From NCBI GenBank assembly GCA_031266875.1, contig JAISAE010000047.1, forward strand, positions 1 through 36,187: 36,187 nucleotides of DNA, in the 5' to 3' direction. The notes under the pieces are model-generated. The model did not search any database, had not been told where the DNA came from, and worked only from the letters and a program-made list of their open reading frames with translations. The position numbers and the translations under genes are program-made. Numbering within the stretch: position 1 is the first letter of the stretch; every line of letters begins with the position of its first letter. Origin of the DNA: Treponema sp. (GTDB lineage: Bacteria; Spirochaetota; Spirochaetia; Treponematales; Breznakiellaceae). This document shows positions 24,906-33,201 of this stretch, in pieces.

Positions 24906-25490
24906 ATGGGGAAACTGAGCGGATGCCGGATGGCGCGGTATATGCCGGCGTTTGACGCCGAGAGTCTTCAGCAATTCAAAGTATCACCTGTGCCGGCGGA
25001 ATTTTCCTATTTATCCGACTCTTGCCTTCTTCCACTGCTTATGCCTCTCGCTTTTCAGGCCATAGCCGCCATCCACTCGGCCTTAGCTTCTCTCTCGCCG
25101 CTTGCAGACCCCGCTCTTCAGGCTGTGGCTGCTACCTTGCCGGTCTTCACTCTTTGCCCACCACTTACGGCGCCACTCTTCAGGCCAGGTCCGCTATTCA
25201 ATCAGATAGTCTCGCTATTCAGTCGGATAGCGGCGCTATTCGGTCGGATAGCCTCGCTATTCAATCGGATAGCGGCGCTATTCGGTCGGATAGGCACGCT
25301 ATTCTATCGGATAGTCTCACTATTCAGTCGGATAGCGGCGCTATTCAGTCGGATAGTCTCGCTATTCGGTCGGATAGCACCGCTATCAGAACGAGTGGAA
25401 CTTCGACACGGACATGGTTACGGAGAACACGACTGTGTGCGCTCAGTGGATTGTGGGGACTGCTCAGTCGTTCTATACGGTAACCTTTGA
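24906..25490 (+). CDS. Doubtful ORF, 194 aa, with repeat-encoded LFxRI heptads
   Basis: The ATG at 24906 has a very good SD (AGAGGAG), so translation is possible. Residues ~1-95 are hydrophobic and low in complexity (Ala, Leu, Pro, Ser). Residues ~96-160 are nine heptads like LFSRIAA and LFGRIAS, encoded by the 21-bp palindrome array. The tail reads through a surface-protein remnant in the wrong frame. The heptads would make an amphipathic basic helix. No family is recognised. The array is also open in a second frame, so openness is a poor argument for coding. Either a chimeric new ORF or an accident of decay. Confidence 0.3.
   Translation: MGKLSGCRMARYMPAFDAESLQQFKVSPVPAEFSYLSDSCLLPLLMPLAFQAIAAIHSALASLSPLADPALQAVAATLPVFTLCPPLTAPLFRPGPLFNQIVSLFSRIAALFGRIASLFNRIAALFGRIGTLFYRIVSLFSRIAALFSRIVSLFGRIAPLSERVELRHGHGYGEHDCVRSVDCGDCSVVLYGNL
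25194..25386. repeat. Tandem array of 16-bp palindromic cores, period exactly 21 bp
   Basis: Nine full units with cores like CTATTCAGTCGGATAG (arms CTATTC/GGATAG including one T-G pair, centre AGTC) and 5-bp spacers (TCTCG, CGGCG, CCTCG, GCACG, TCTCA, CACCG). A half core CTAT at 25383 abuts a decayed surface-protein gene. Read directly from the sequence. Confidence 0.92.
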
Positions 25491-25614
25491 CGCGGACGGC
25501 GGTTCTCCCGCAGAGCGGACGGTGGAGATGAACGACAGCACTTCAGTCGGTTCCACTTCAACCAGCTCTCTGACACCAATGCTTAGGTCTCTCAGTACGC
25601 AGGCGGGTTTCTGA
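25378..25614 (+). pseudogene. Fragment of a surface protein with InlB-type B-repeat (Listeria-Bacteroides repeat)
   Basis: In this frame the sequence reads NEWNFDTDMVTENTTVCAQW, then FYTVTFDADGGSPAERTVEM, the hallmark of the flg_new/InlB B-repeat found in surface proteins of gut bacteria and treponemes. Upstream the frame is closed by a stop in every unit of the palindrome array (TAG at 25375). The tail after NDSTSVG runs into degenerate repeats and stops at 25614. It is a broken remnant with no start. Confidence 0.75.
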
Positions 25615-25797
25615 TACCAGCATGTGGGTCTCTGACACTGGTTATGTACGCGGGTGGATTTGATACCAGCACGGACACCAGCACGTGGGTCTCTGGCACT
25701 GGTTATGTAGGAGTGGCGACTTGGCTGCTACTTGATACACATGTTTCCTTCCATGATATATTAGCTGAAATTGTTATAAAGCGAGGATTACATTTAC
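25566..25797. other. Degenerate repeat region upstream of efp
   Basis: Several imperfect copies of TCTCTGACACC / TCTCTGGCACTGG and GATACCAGCA, the words expanded inside apbE. No gene. A weak candidate efp promoter is TTGATA (25732-25737), 17 bp, GATATA (25755-25760). Confidence 0.5.
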
Positions 25798-26361
25798 ATG
25801 ATTCGAGGTGGAGATATTGTTAAAGGCACCTGTCTTTTGCAGAAAGGGCAGCCCTATCTGGTTGTTGAGCGTGAGTTTCACAATCCGGGGAAAGGAACTG
25901 CCATAGCGCGGATAAAAATGAAGAGTATCAAAGACGGTGCGGTGCTTACCCTCACCATTCCTACCCAGCAGGAGATTGAGGACGCGACTGTGGATACCCA
26001 CAGTTGCCAGTATCAGTACGCTGATCAGGATAATTATCATTTCATGGATAACGAATCCTATGATCAGTATGAAGTACCTGTTTCCGACATGGAGGACAAA
26101 AAGGCTTACCTTCAGGAAAATGAGATGTATGAACTTACCATTTGGGAAGGTAAGGTTATTGACATCAAGATTCCCTACAAAGTGGTGTTTACGGTTGCTG
26201 AAAGCGAGAACTATGTGAAAGGCGACACCGTTTCTGGCGCGACCAAGCCGGTTACTACCGAGACTGGACTTACGGTCAGAGTTCCGCTCTTCATCAAGCA
26301 GGGCGAGAAGATTCTGGTTAACACCGAGACCAACGAGTACGTTGAACGGGTCAATGACTAA
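25798..26361 (+). CDS. efp: Translation elongation factor P
   Basis: 187 aa, normal length. Relieves ribosome stalling at proline runs. The N-terminal KOW-like domain shows MIRGGDIVKG, GQPYLVVEREFHNPGKGTA with the post-translationally modified lysine position at Lys32, followed by two OB domains ending KGDTVSGATKPVTTETGLTV and VPLFIKQGEKILVNTET. Lys32 suggests EpmA-type modification or none; no epmA is visible here. GCGAGG precedes the ATG. The methyltransferase gene starts 14 bp after its stop. Confidence 0.97.
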   Translation: MIRGGDIVKGTCLLQKGQPYLVVEREFHNPGKGTAIARIKMKSIKDGAVLTLTIPTQQEIEDATVDTHSCQYQYADQDNYHFMDNESYDQYEVPVSDMEDKKAYLQENEMYELTIWEGKVIDIKIPYKVVFTVAESENYVKGDTVSGATKPVTTETGLTVRVPLFIKQGEKILVNTETNEYVERVND

Positions 26362-26375
26362 GGCTGGCAAAGCTG

Positions 26376-27629
26376 TTGTCGCTCGTCAAGGCTTATCAGA
26401 CCAACGAAGCTGAGTTTACATTCCGGGGCAGGGTGTTTACCTTTGCCCTGTCTCATGGTCTGTTTAGTTCAGCCAATATTGATATTGGAACCCGCTTTCT
26501 GCTTAAAGTTTTTTCCCAAAAGCTGGACGAGCTTGCGCGGGACGGAAAGCCAATGCCCCAAACAATTCTGGACGCAGGTTGCGGTGTTGGCGTCATCGGA
26601 ATCTGCGCGGCAAGTGTGTTGTCTCCCAATGTCCGTGTCCGCTGCCAGGACCGCGACGAACTTGCCCGCGTTTTTACCAGTTTTAACGCTGAGAATAACC
26701 ATATCCCGCAATCTCTCCTTTCCGCCCATGCTGAACCGCTGTTGGCCGGGCCGGACGATGCGCAATGGGACCTCATTCTTTCTAACATTCCGGCAAAGGC
26801 CGGCAAGCCGGTACTGGAAGACTTTATTGACCAATCAATCGCTCTGCTTGCGCCTGAAGGCCGGGTGTTGGTTGTGGTGGTTAACCCGCTGGCAAACTTT
26901 TTCCGTATCCGCATTTGTCAGTCCGGGACACTGCTGTATGACGAGACCAGCACAAGCCACACGGTTCTGATGTATGGTCAATCCGCTGACAAGCCGCTTG
27001 TCGCCCATCCGCCGCGCCACGGTGATTTCTGGCAAAGCCATCCCGCATACCGCCGGAACAACGGCGTGTACCTCATAGAAGATGTGTCGTATACACTGGA
27101 TACCATACACGGGGTCGCGGACTTTGACACGCCGAGCGAGGTGATGCAGGTCGCGGCCAAACTTATACGCCGCTTAAAGTGTCCGTTGTTTTCAAACCTG
27201 CTTATCCATGAGCCGAATCAAGGGCATTTTCCAGCGTGGCTGGCGCGTTTTGAACAATGGTCTGCCACTAACGTACCACGAATAACGCTTTCAGGCCGTA
27301 ATGTTCTCGCCTTGGAAGCAAGTCGCCACAATCTCAGCCCTTTTGCGGTAGACATGGTTCCGGCGCTTGATATATCGCCGCGAATTGCGGTAGCTGACGG
27401 GCGCTCCGGCTTCAGTGTTATTATCGCTTTTCCTGAACTGGTTCCTCGCACTGACACGCTGGCAGCGCTGTGGGAAGGCATTGCCGCCCTGCTTGCCCCC
27501 GATGGCCTGGCGCTTATCGCGCTGGGTTCTTCTGGCGCGGAACGTTTTGATCGTTGCAAGCCAAAGCAATTCCGGCGCGTGGGTAACATTAAACGCAAAG
27601 GCTTCCGCGCTTTAGCGTATCAAAACTGA
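26376..27629 (+). CDS. RsmC/RlmG-like class I SAM-dependent methyltransferase
   Basis: About 417 aa. TTG at 26376 is the first plausible start, with TAAGG about 12 bp upstream; the start is uncertain. The SAM-binding motif ILDAGCGVGVIGICAAS is at residues ~64-80. The catalytic loop at the place of the usual NPP(F/Y) reads SNIPAKAG. The C-terminal half (about 220-417) is a second, divergent Rossmann-like domain without a SAM motif, as in RsmC/RlmG where one half is catalytically dead, though there it is normally the N-terminal half. Probable rRNA or other nucleic-acid methylation. The altered NPP motif leaves the target open. Confidence 0.75.
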   Translation: MSLVKAYQTNEAEFTFRGRVFTFALSHGLFSSANIDIGTRFLLKVFSQKLDELARDGKPMPQTILDAGCGVGVIGICAASVLSPNVRVRCQDRDELARVFTSFNAENNHIPQSLLSAHAEPLLAGPDDAQWDLILSNIPAKAGKPVLEDFIDQSIALLAPEGRVLVVVVNPLANFFRIRICQSGTLLYDETSTSHTVLMYGQSADKPLVAHPPRHGDFWQSHPAYRRNNGVYLIEDVSYTLDTIHGVADFDTPSEVMQVAAKLIRRLKCPLFSNLLIHEPNQGHFPAWLARFEQWSATNVPRITLSGRNVLALEASRHNLSPFAVDMVPALDISPRIAVADGRSGFSVIIAFPELVPRTDTLAALWEGIAALLAPDGLALIALGSSGAERFDRCKPKQFRRVGNIKRKGFRALAYQN

Positions 27630-27664
27630 AGAAGACGTGCAGGGTATCGGCGTTTACTGTTTCG

Positions 27665-27776
27665 TGCCACCCAGAGCCGCTCACGGCTCGTGAGCCGCTT
27701 ACGGCTCTGGCACCTCACGGCTCGTGAGCCGCTCACGTCTCTGGCACCTCACGGCTCTGGCACCTCACGGTTCTGG
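27665..27776. repeat. GGCACCTCACGGCTC / GAGCCGCTCACGGCTC repeat block
   Basis: Closely packed copies of the palindrome GAGCCGCTCACGGCTC (arms GAGCCG/CGGCTC, centre CTCA) and of the word TGGCACCTCACGGCTC. They are the same words that build the 28-bp bracketing elements further on. Confidence 0.85.
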
Positions 27777-28186
27777 CACCTAAGGCTCTTGAGCTGCTCA
27801 GCACACCACGTCTTTATGTGGGAGATAGGCTCTCCCATGTGTATGAACTAGGCGTTCCCACATGTGGGAGATAGGTGACCCCACGACACCTCAAAGCTCT
27901 TGAGCCGCTCATGGCTTGGCGCTCCCACACGTGGGAGCTAGATTATCCCATCTATGGGAGCTAGATTATCCTCTATATGGGAGACAAGTGCTCCCATATG
28001 TGGGAGATGGGTGTTCCCATGTGTGGGAGATGGGTATTCCTGCATATAGGAGATGGGTGTTCCCATGTGTGGGAGATGGGTACTCCTGCATATAGGAGAT
28101 AGCTGATCCTATATGTGGAAGATAGGTTTTCCCATACATGGGAGCTAGGTAACCCCATGGCACCTCAAGTTCTTGAGCCACTCAGC
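27775..28186. repeat. Nested palindrome array: three bracketing elements around two blocks of 23-bp units
   Basis: Bracketing elements at 27775-27802, 27886-27914 and 28159-28186 share GGCACCTCAA..(G/T)CTCTTGAGC followed by CTCA. Block 1 has three units (27809, 27832, 27855). Block 2 has ten units, starting at 27922 and then exactly every 23 bp to 28129. Cores are CTCCCACACGTGGGAG or variants, such as CTCCTGCATATAGGAG in which C-G is changed to T-A on both arms. The spacers are 7 bp (ATGGGTG, ATGGGTA, CTAGATT and similar). No gene is seen. Confidence 0.92.
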
Positions 28187-28260
28187 ATACTGCTCATGAA
28201 AGGCGCAGTTTTCAATAAGCTGATTCACCCGGTTATCTTTGTATTGGTACTTATGGTACT
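28187..28260. other. Short non-coding stretch after the array
   Basis: AT-rich sequence with no recognised feature, between the last bracketing element and the phage-like debris. Confidence 0.35.
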
Positions 28261-28443
28261 CTATTCTACCAAATCAGATTTAATAACAGGTTTACCAGCG
28301 TTCTTAATGCCCGCGTAACGCTCATTAAAAATCCATATAGTGTCATCAATATTTTGTTGATTAGCCTTCGGATATTTTTTTGAAATATCAATCATCAGTC
28401 TGTCGCCAATAGTATTGTTAAATGTATTCTTTACATAACATAA
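28261..28443 (-). pseudogene. C-terminal gene fragment, phage-like context
   Basis: Reverse strand, 60 codons before the TAG at 28261. The sequence contains NNTIGDRLMIDISKKYPKAN, then DDTIWIFNERYAGIKNAGKP. It has good protein character, no start and a stop just upstream. It overlaps the terminase fragment in another frame. Family not recognised. Confidence 0.45.
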
Positions 28444-28830
28444 TTATCAATTTCCGTATTGTTGCTAAAAATAGCCAGGCGGTTTTTCCGGGCGCGGCCC
28501 CCGTAGCTAGCGGCGGTTACGGCCCGGTCGTTATCATAATCATGAAACTCGTCAATCACGGCGCAGGAGTTCCGGTACGAGTCAAGCCCCACGGACTCAG
28601 AGCTAAAAAACGCGATCCGGCTGTTCCGATACGTGATAGCCGATACCGTTTTTTCCACAAGCGGGGCTAAGTTCGGCTCTGACTTTATAATAAAAAACAG
28701 TTCTTTGTATGATTTTTGCGCTTGTTTTTCGTTTGCTTCTTTAGCAGCGGTGCTTAGAAACGTTGCCGGTAAAACTGGTGCGCCAACAAAGCCGGTATCA
28801 GCTCTGTTAACGCGGTTTCTAAACGTCGCT
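28431..28830 (-). pseudogene. Phage terminase large-subunit fragment
   Basis: Reverse strand. About 130 residues from ATFLSTAAKEANEKQAQKSY through IIKSEPNLAPLVEKTV to RIAFFSSESVGLDSYRN and CAVIDEFHDYDNDRAV, then RARKNRLAIFSNN. The order of adenine-loop/Walker-B-like DE (CAVIDEFH) and the following segment matches Terminase_1-type large subunits. Both ends are missing: the 5' side is cut by the end of the NHL gene and the 3' side by a stop at 28431. A prophage relic. Confidence 0.65.
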
Positions 28831-28839
28831 GATCGTATC

Positions 28840-30906
28840 TCACTCCAGCGGCGAGAAGTAGCCGATGCTGTCGCGGCCTGAGCGTTCCATGAGGTAGACT
28901 TCGGCTTCCACCGGCAGGTAAGCGAGGCCAAAGTCGGTGGAGAGCCGGGAACGGTAGCTCAGGATGTAGGTTCCGCTGGGAGCGGCGGCTATGTCGCGTA
29001 TAGTCGGGCCTATGCCTTGGGGCTGGTAGAGGGAAAGCGCTTCACCGCCGGTTTGATTGCAGAGGTAGCGGAGTTCTTCACTGGCCTGATTGCCGCCAAG
29101 TATGATCGCGTAAAAGATAATACCATTGTTGGCAAGATAGGAAGCCAGTTCTGAAAGGCTGTACTGTTCAAAGGCCAGCTCGCCAAGGTTACCTGAACCG
29201 ACAAACACCACGGCGCGTTTCTTTTCCATTTCGAGCAGGTTGCTTGCGGCAAAGCGCAAACTGAGGTCAAAGCGCCAGTTCTTGCTATACGAGGCTGGAT
29301 TGCCCCGCGCCGCACGCGCCGTGTCAGCGGCAAGCTCGCTGAATTGCTCCTTAAGCGGCTGTTCGCTGGCTGAAACCAGCGACACAAGGTTACCCGACAA
29401 GTTGGCGCGTATGTCCCTGAGCGCCACTTCCATATCAAGCTGTGCGTCAAGGGTCAGATTCGAGCGCTCCATGAGTACGCTTATGTCAGCGGTATTGGCG
29501 CGATAGCCCGCGCCGATAAAGCTCTGATCCATAACAGTGTTGCCTTCCTCGCTGAGGAGAAAGTTCCGTGCGTCAAGGCCAATAATTGGACGGCGCAGAC
29601 GGTCCTGCACTGTTACCTCAAGCGTAACAGTGGGAAATGAAGTGGCAACCACGCGGTCTATCTGTACAAACAGACCAGCGGCCATGTCATTCAAGCGGGT
29701 CATCACTGAAACTTCGTCGCCCTGAAAGTTGGCGGCAAGCACATTGCCGTTCTTGTCCATCTCCGCGCCAACAATTCGCACGGAACTGTTGCCCGCCATA
29801 CCCAGCTCTCGAACACGCGCTGAATCAAGCTCAATGACGAGAATCCGGTTGGTGTCAGCTACAAGCAGAGCGCCATCAGGCAGAAAGCGGAGGCTCTCCG
29901 GGCCGGAAAGTCCTTCTTTAACAAAGACATCTTGATAGACACCGTTTCGGTCGAACCGGTAAATCTGCTTTGTCGCGTTGTCGGCGACATAGACCATACC
30001 GTCTTTGGCCGCAATACCGGTTGGGGAAAGGAACCCAGGAAAGAACGCAGTTCTGCTTCCAAACGACAGAATAAACCCGCCGTCCGGATCGAACTTGGAT
30101 ATACGGCAATTACCATAATCAACCACATAGAGGTAGCCCTCTTCGTCTATAGCGAGGTTCTGCGGGCCTATAAACATACCGTTGTCCCGGCCTTTTGAAC
30201 CAATGTACGAGAGCCAATCTCCATTCGAGCTGAGTATGCTCACCCGCCCGCCCTGGTACTCGGAGACGTACATTCGACCATCAAGGCCGCGTACAACGTC
30301 GTATGGCCGGTCGAAACCATTGAGCGGCCCACTCGGTCCGCGCACACGCTGTCTGATGACGCCGTTTATGTCAATACGAACCAGTTCATTGCTTCCATAA
30401 GCCACAACCCAGGCTGAACCGTCATCAAGCGGCAGTATGGACGTTGGCTGCTTGAAGTAGACCATATTGCCTGAGCGCCCCGGGTATCGACCGGAGGCGA
30501 CATAGCGCACGCTATCTTCCACAAGGGGCAGAAGACTGCGCCGGTTACGCACGGTCTCAATACGGCTCCCCAGTAGTATAGCCTCTGGCGAAGAAGTCCC
30601 GTAGGCTTGAGCTGAGTTAGTCCAGACACTCAGCGCGGTTGCCTCAAGACCGGAGCGGTAGTAGGCGCGTCCCAGCCAGTCCATGAGAAGCGGGTCGCCG
30701 GGCAGATACGAAACGGCCTTTTCGAAGGAAAGAATCGCTTCGTTAAAAGCGAAGCGGTTATACGCCTGCACCCCTATCCGAAATTCCTCACGCGCATAGA
30801 GGGTATTCATATCTGCGGGAGAAAGTGAACTTACGCCTGCGGACTGCGCCTCAAGCGGCACGTTCAATAGTGGGAAGAGCAGGAGGGCAAGGCACAGGCG
30901 TTTCAC
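28840..30906 (-). CDS. Secreted protein with TPR, NHL-repeat propeller and VWA-like domain
   Basis: 688 aa from the GTG at 30906, one base after the stop of the TPR gene. Signal peptide MKRLCLALLLFPLLNVPLEA. Residues ~30-110 form TPR-like helices. Residues ~140-400 are NHL repeats making a beta-propeller (GFDRPYDVVRGLDGRMYVSE, GPQNLAIDEEGYLYVVDYGN, SPTGIAAKDGMVYVADNATK). Residues ~410-620 resemble a VWA-type fold (KKRAVVFVGSGNLGE, IIFYAIILGG). I recall similar proteins in Treponema pallidum next to TPR and galactokinase genes. Probable periplasmic or surface scaffold; no enzymatic residues are seen. The MIDAS DxSxS is not evident, so metal binding is doubtful. Confidence 0.85.
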   Translation of the reverse strand: MKRLCLALLLFPLLNVPLEAQSAGVSSLSPADMNTLYAREEFRIGVQAYNRFAFNEAILSFEKAVSYLPGDPLLMDWLGRAYYRSGLEATALSVWTNSAQAYGTSSPEAILLGSRIETVRNRRSLLPLVEDSVRYVASGRYPGRSGNMVYFKQPTSILPLDDGSAWVVAYGSNELVRIDINGVIRQRVRGPSGPLNGFDRPYDVVRGLDGRMYVSEYQGGRVSILSSNGDWLSYIGSKGRDNGMFIGPQNLAIDEEGYLYVVDYGNCRISKFDPDGGFILSFGSRTAFFPGFLSPTGIAAKDGMVYVADNATKQIYRFDRNGVYQDVFVKEGLSGPESLRFLPDGALLVADTNRILVIELDSARVRELGMAGNSSVRIVGAEMDKNGNVLAANFQGDEVSVMTRLNDMAAGLFVQIDRVVATSFPTVTLEVTVQDRLRRPIIGLDARNFLLSEEGNTVMDQSFIGAGYRANTADISVLMERSNLTLDAQLDMEVALRDIRANLSGNLVSLVSASEQPLKEQFSELAADTARAARGNPASYSKNWRFDLSLRFAASNLLEMEKKRAVVFVGSGNLGELAFEQYSLSELASYLANNGIIFYAIILGGNQASEELRYLCNQTGGEALSLYQPQGIGPTIRDIAAAPSGTYILSYRSRLSTDFGLAYLPVEAEVYLMERSGRDSIGYFSPLE

Positions 30907-30907
30907 A

Positions 30908-31576
30908 TTACACTCCCGCGACTATCTTGATATGGTTGCGTATCTCTTTCTGCTGGGGCTGGGGCGCGGCCTCCAGCGCCTTGCGTAACCAGTTTGTGGC
31001 TTCGTTGAAATTACCGTTCTTGAAGTAGGCCCAACCCAGTGAATCAAGATACGCCGCGTTTTTTGGGTTAGTGTTCACGGCTTTTTTACAGAAGGATATG
31101 CCTTGCGCTATGTTCATGTCAGTGTCCACAAGAATATACCCCAGTCCATTGAGCGCGGTGGCATTGCGCTTATCCATCTCAAGAGCCTTGCCATAACACT
31201 CAATCGCCTTGTTGTACTGCTTTTCTTTCCACGCGGCAAAACCCATGATCAGGTAGAGTTGTGGAGTCTCAGAACCGGTATTTACCACATACTCAAGCTC
31301 GAACTGCGCCAGTTTTGCACGATTGGTGATTGTATAAACATACGCCAAGGCGAGACGGCACTGGTATACCCTCGGAGGGTACTTGTTCGCTGTTATCACT
31401 TGCTCTAGATAGAGCAGAGCCTCGTCGTAGCGTTCAAGTTTGGTATAGCATAGCCCCAGATAATAGGCCAGCTCTACTGCCTCATCGCTTTTCTCGTTTA
31501 CCTCTACCTGCAAAAACGCCTCAAGCGCTTTTTTCCAGCGCTTTATGTTAAAAAGCCGTATACCTTCCTGCAACAT
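30908..31576 (-). CDS. TPR-repeat protein
   Basis: 222 aa from the ATG at 31576, chosen because GGAGGGG lies 7 bp upstream; the longer frame to 31639 overlaps the galactokinase gene and has no SD. Five to six tetratricopeptide repeats, e.g. AVELAYYLGLCYTKLERYDEA, QLYLIMGFAAWKEKQYNKAI, and AYLDSLGWAYFKNGNFNEA. No signal peptide. TPR proteins hold partners together; the tight coupling to the NHL gene (stop and GTG start one base apart) suggests a joint role. Begins 19 bp after the kinase gene, so all three genes form one operon. Confidence 0.9.
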   Translation of the reverse strand: MLQEGIRLFNIKRWKKALEAFLQVEVNEKSDEAVELAYYLGLCYTKLERYDEALLYLEQVITANKYPPRVYQCRLALAYVYTITNRAKLAQFELEYVVNTGSETPQLYLIMGFAAWKEKQYNKAIECYGKALEMDKRNATALNGLGYILVDTDMNIAQGISFCKKAVNTNPKNAAYLDSLGWAYFKNGNFNEATNWLRKALEAAPQPQQKEIRNHIKIVAGV

Positions 31577-31595
31577 TACGTTCCCCTCCATGCCG

Positions 31596-32768
31596 CTAAA
31601 CAGGCTCCAAGTGCGCCCGGGTAGCGGGTTTGATTTCATATATTATCGGATGAAAACCAAAAATCCTCTCATAATCTTCAAGCCGGTGCTTGTATTCCTC
31701 GACAACCTGCTCTCTGATGATCGTGTAGGTACAGCCACCAAAGCCCAGACCAGTCATACGCGAACCGAGTACACCATCCAGTTCCTGCGCCCGTTTCACC
31801 AGCCAGTCAATCTCCGGGCAGGATACCTCGTAGAGGTCCCGCAGACTCTCGTGGGAGTGGAGGATAATCTTGGAGAGAGCAGACTGGTCTGCCTTGAGCA
31901 GAGCTTCCCCAGCCTCGTCGATACGCCGTAGTTCCTGCACAATGTGCATACAACGCCGCCGAATCTCCTCTGGCAGGTTGCCCATTGACTCGATCAGGTC
32001 AGTGGTAACAAAGTTCCTGAAACTGGTTCCGGGGTGCTTGCGGGCCAGTAACTCCAGCCCATGTTTGAGGTCCTGACGCCGTTCTTTAAGTTCTTCCTCG
32101 ACCCCCATACGTGGTACCCGCGAATCCATGATGAGTATTTTATAGTTATCAAGACTTGATCTGATTGGCGTTACTTCCAGACTGAGTTCGTCTACGATGA
32201 GGAAGCTGTTTTCTTCCGCGAACAAGGCAATGACGTAGTCAACGACAGTATCCTTCTTGCCAAAGAAGGCTTTATGGGCAGTGATGAGCTTGCTCAGCAG
32301 GTTTTCGTTGCTGAGTTCCACGTTAAAGAAGCCCCGGAGCGCGACCGCAGCCGCCACTTCAATGGCGGAGGAGGATGCCAGCCCAATCTGCTGGGGAATA
32401 TCGCCGACAACGGTGAAGTTTAAACCCTTAACCGGAAAGCCAAGCCCCGCGAAGATATGGATAGCAACCTTAAGATAGTTAGCCCAGCGATCTTCGCGTT
32501 TATATTTGAGATTGATCAGCGTCGTGCGCTTACGCTCTCCCAGATTGGCGGCAAAGAACCGGAGCGAATTGTCCTTACGGAGACTCACCGCGACTCGAAT
32601 GTATCGGTCTATCGCTGATGAGAGAAATAATCCGGCCTTTGGCTCACCATGCTCACCCAGGTAATGAACTCTGCCTGGCGCCTCGGCAATGACAACTTTC
32701 CCCAAAGATTCGGATCGGTCGGCGTCTAACTCGTATTCCGTACGATGGATGTGACCGATATCGAGCAT
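31596..32768 (-). CDS. galK: GHMP kinase, galactokinase-like
   Basis: 390 aa. Sugar-1-kinase fold. The galactokinase signature is present in altered form: APGRVHYLGEHGE (residues 30-42) in place of GRVNLIGEHTDY. The phosphate loop IGLASSSAIEVAAA and the C-terminal SRMTGLGFGGCTYTII are typical. The missing Thr-Asp-Tyr of the sugar site means the substrate may not be galactose. It leads the reverse operon with the TPR and NHL genes. GAGGG lies about 10 bp upstream of the ATG, and the leader has a 9-bp hairpin (ACTGGCTTT/AAAGCCGGT, about 32839-32859). The symbol is by family, not by proven function. Confidence 0.82.
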   Translation of the reverse strand: MLDIGHIHRTEYELDADRSESLGKVVIAEAPGRVHYLGEHGEPKAGLFLSSAIDRYIRVAVSLRKDNSLRFFAANLGERKRTTLINLKYKREDRWANYLKVAIHIFAGLGFPVKGLNFTVVGDIPQQIGLASSSAIEVAAAVALRGFFNVELSNENLLSKLITAHKAFFGKKDTVVDYVIALFAEENSFLIVDELSLEVTPIRSSLDNYKILIMDSRVPRMGVEEELKERRQDLKHGLELLARKHPGTSFRNFVTTDLIESMGNLPEEIRRRCMHIVQELRRIDEAGEALLKADQSALSKIILHSHESLRDLYEVSCPEIDWLVKRAQELDGVLGSRMTGLGFGGCTYTIIREQVVEEYKHRLEDYERIFGFHPIIYEIKPATRAHLEPV

Positions 32769-33201
32769 TTCTGCAAACCCTCACAATTTTCACAGATTTA
32801 AGTACACGAACCAGTTCTAAAGCTCGGTTAGTTTTGGAACTGGCTTTGGGAAAGCCGGTCTAAAGCCCGATTTCCCCTCTAAATCTAAATAACAACTCTA
32901 ATCCACGCCTCACATGGAACACGCCCCAGCGCCTTCACAGTGGGGTTACTCCACCCATTGGCGAGGAAACTGGGGATACAGGGAACTTGTTTCCCTACAT
33001 ATAATACGATTTAAAGGAAAAACCTGCAATACCCCATCCCTTGAGGCAGGGATTCTTTGTTAAGTAAACCAGAGAGACAAGCTTATAGTTACAGTTTGGT
33101 TCGCTCCACACGCTTGTATAAAAAGCGGCGGGTGGGAACGACCCGCCGCAGGAGGTATGCCCCACAGGGCAACGGAAACACGACAAGTAAGAACCCGTCG
33201 A
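32769..33201 (-). mobile_element. Debris of IS200/IS605-type ends between galK and tRNA-Met
   Basis: On the reverse strand, a right-end-like hairpin AATCCCTGCC..GGGATGGGG lies at about 33028-33056. It is preceded by ~140 bp resembling an omegaRNA/tnpB 3' region, with a perfect 9-bp stem GCGGCGGGT/ACCCGCCGC at about 33124-33147. Further on, CCATG-TGAGG-CGTGG followed by GAT (about 32900-32916) matches the left-end hairpin of the element at 2141. No tnpA or tnpB body remains. The rest of the stretch holds the galK leader hairpin and no gene. Confidence 0.45.

Noticed and set aside
27775-28186. CRISPR array
   Set aside because: Repeat cores are 16 bp and vary, while the 7-bp spacers are similar to each other; there is no unique 30-bp spacer and no cas gene.
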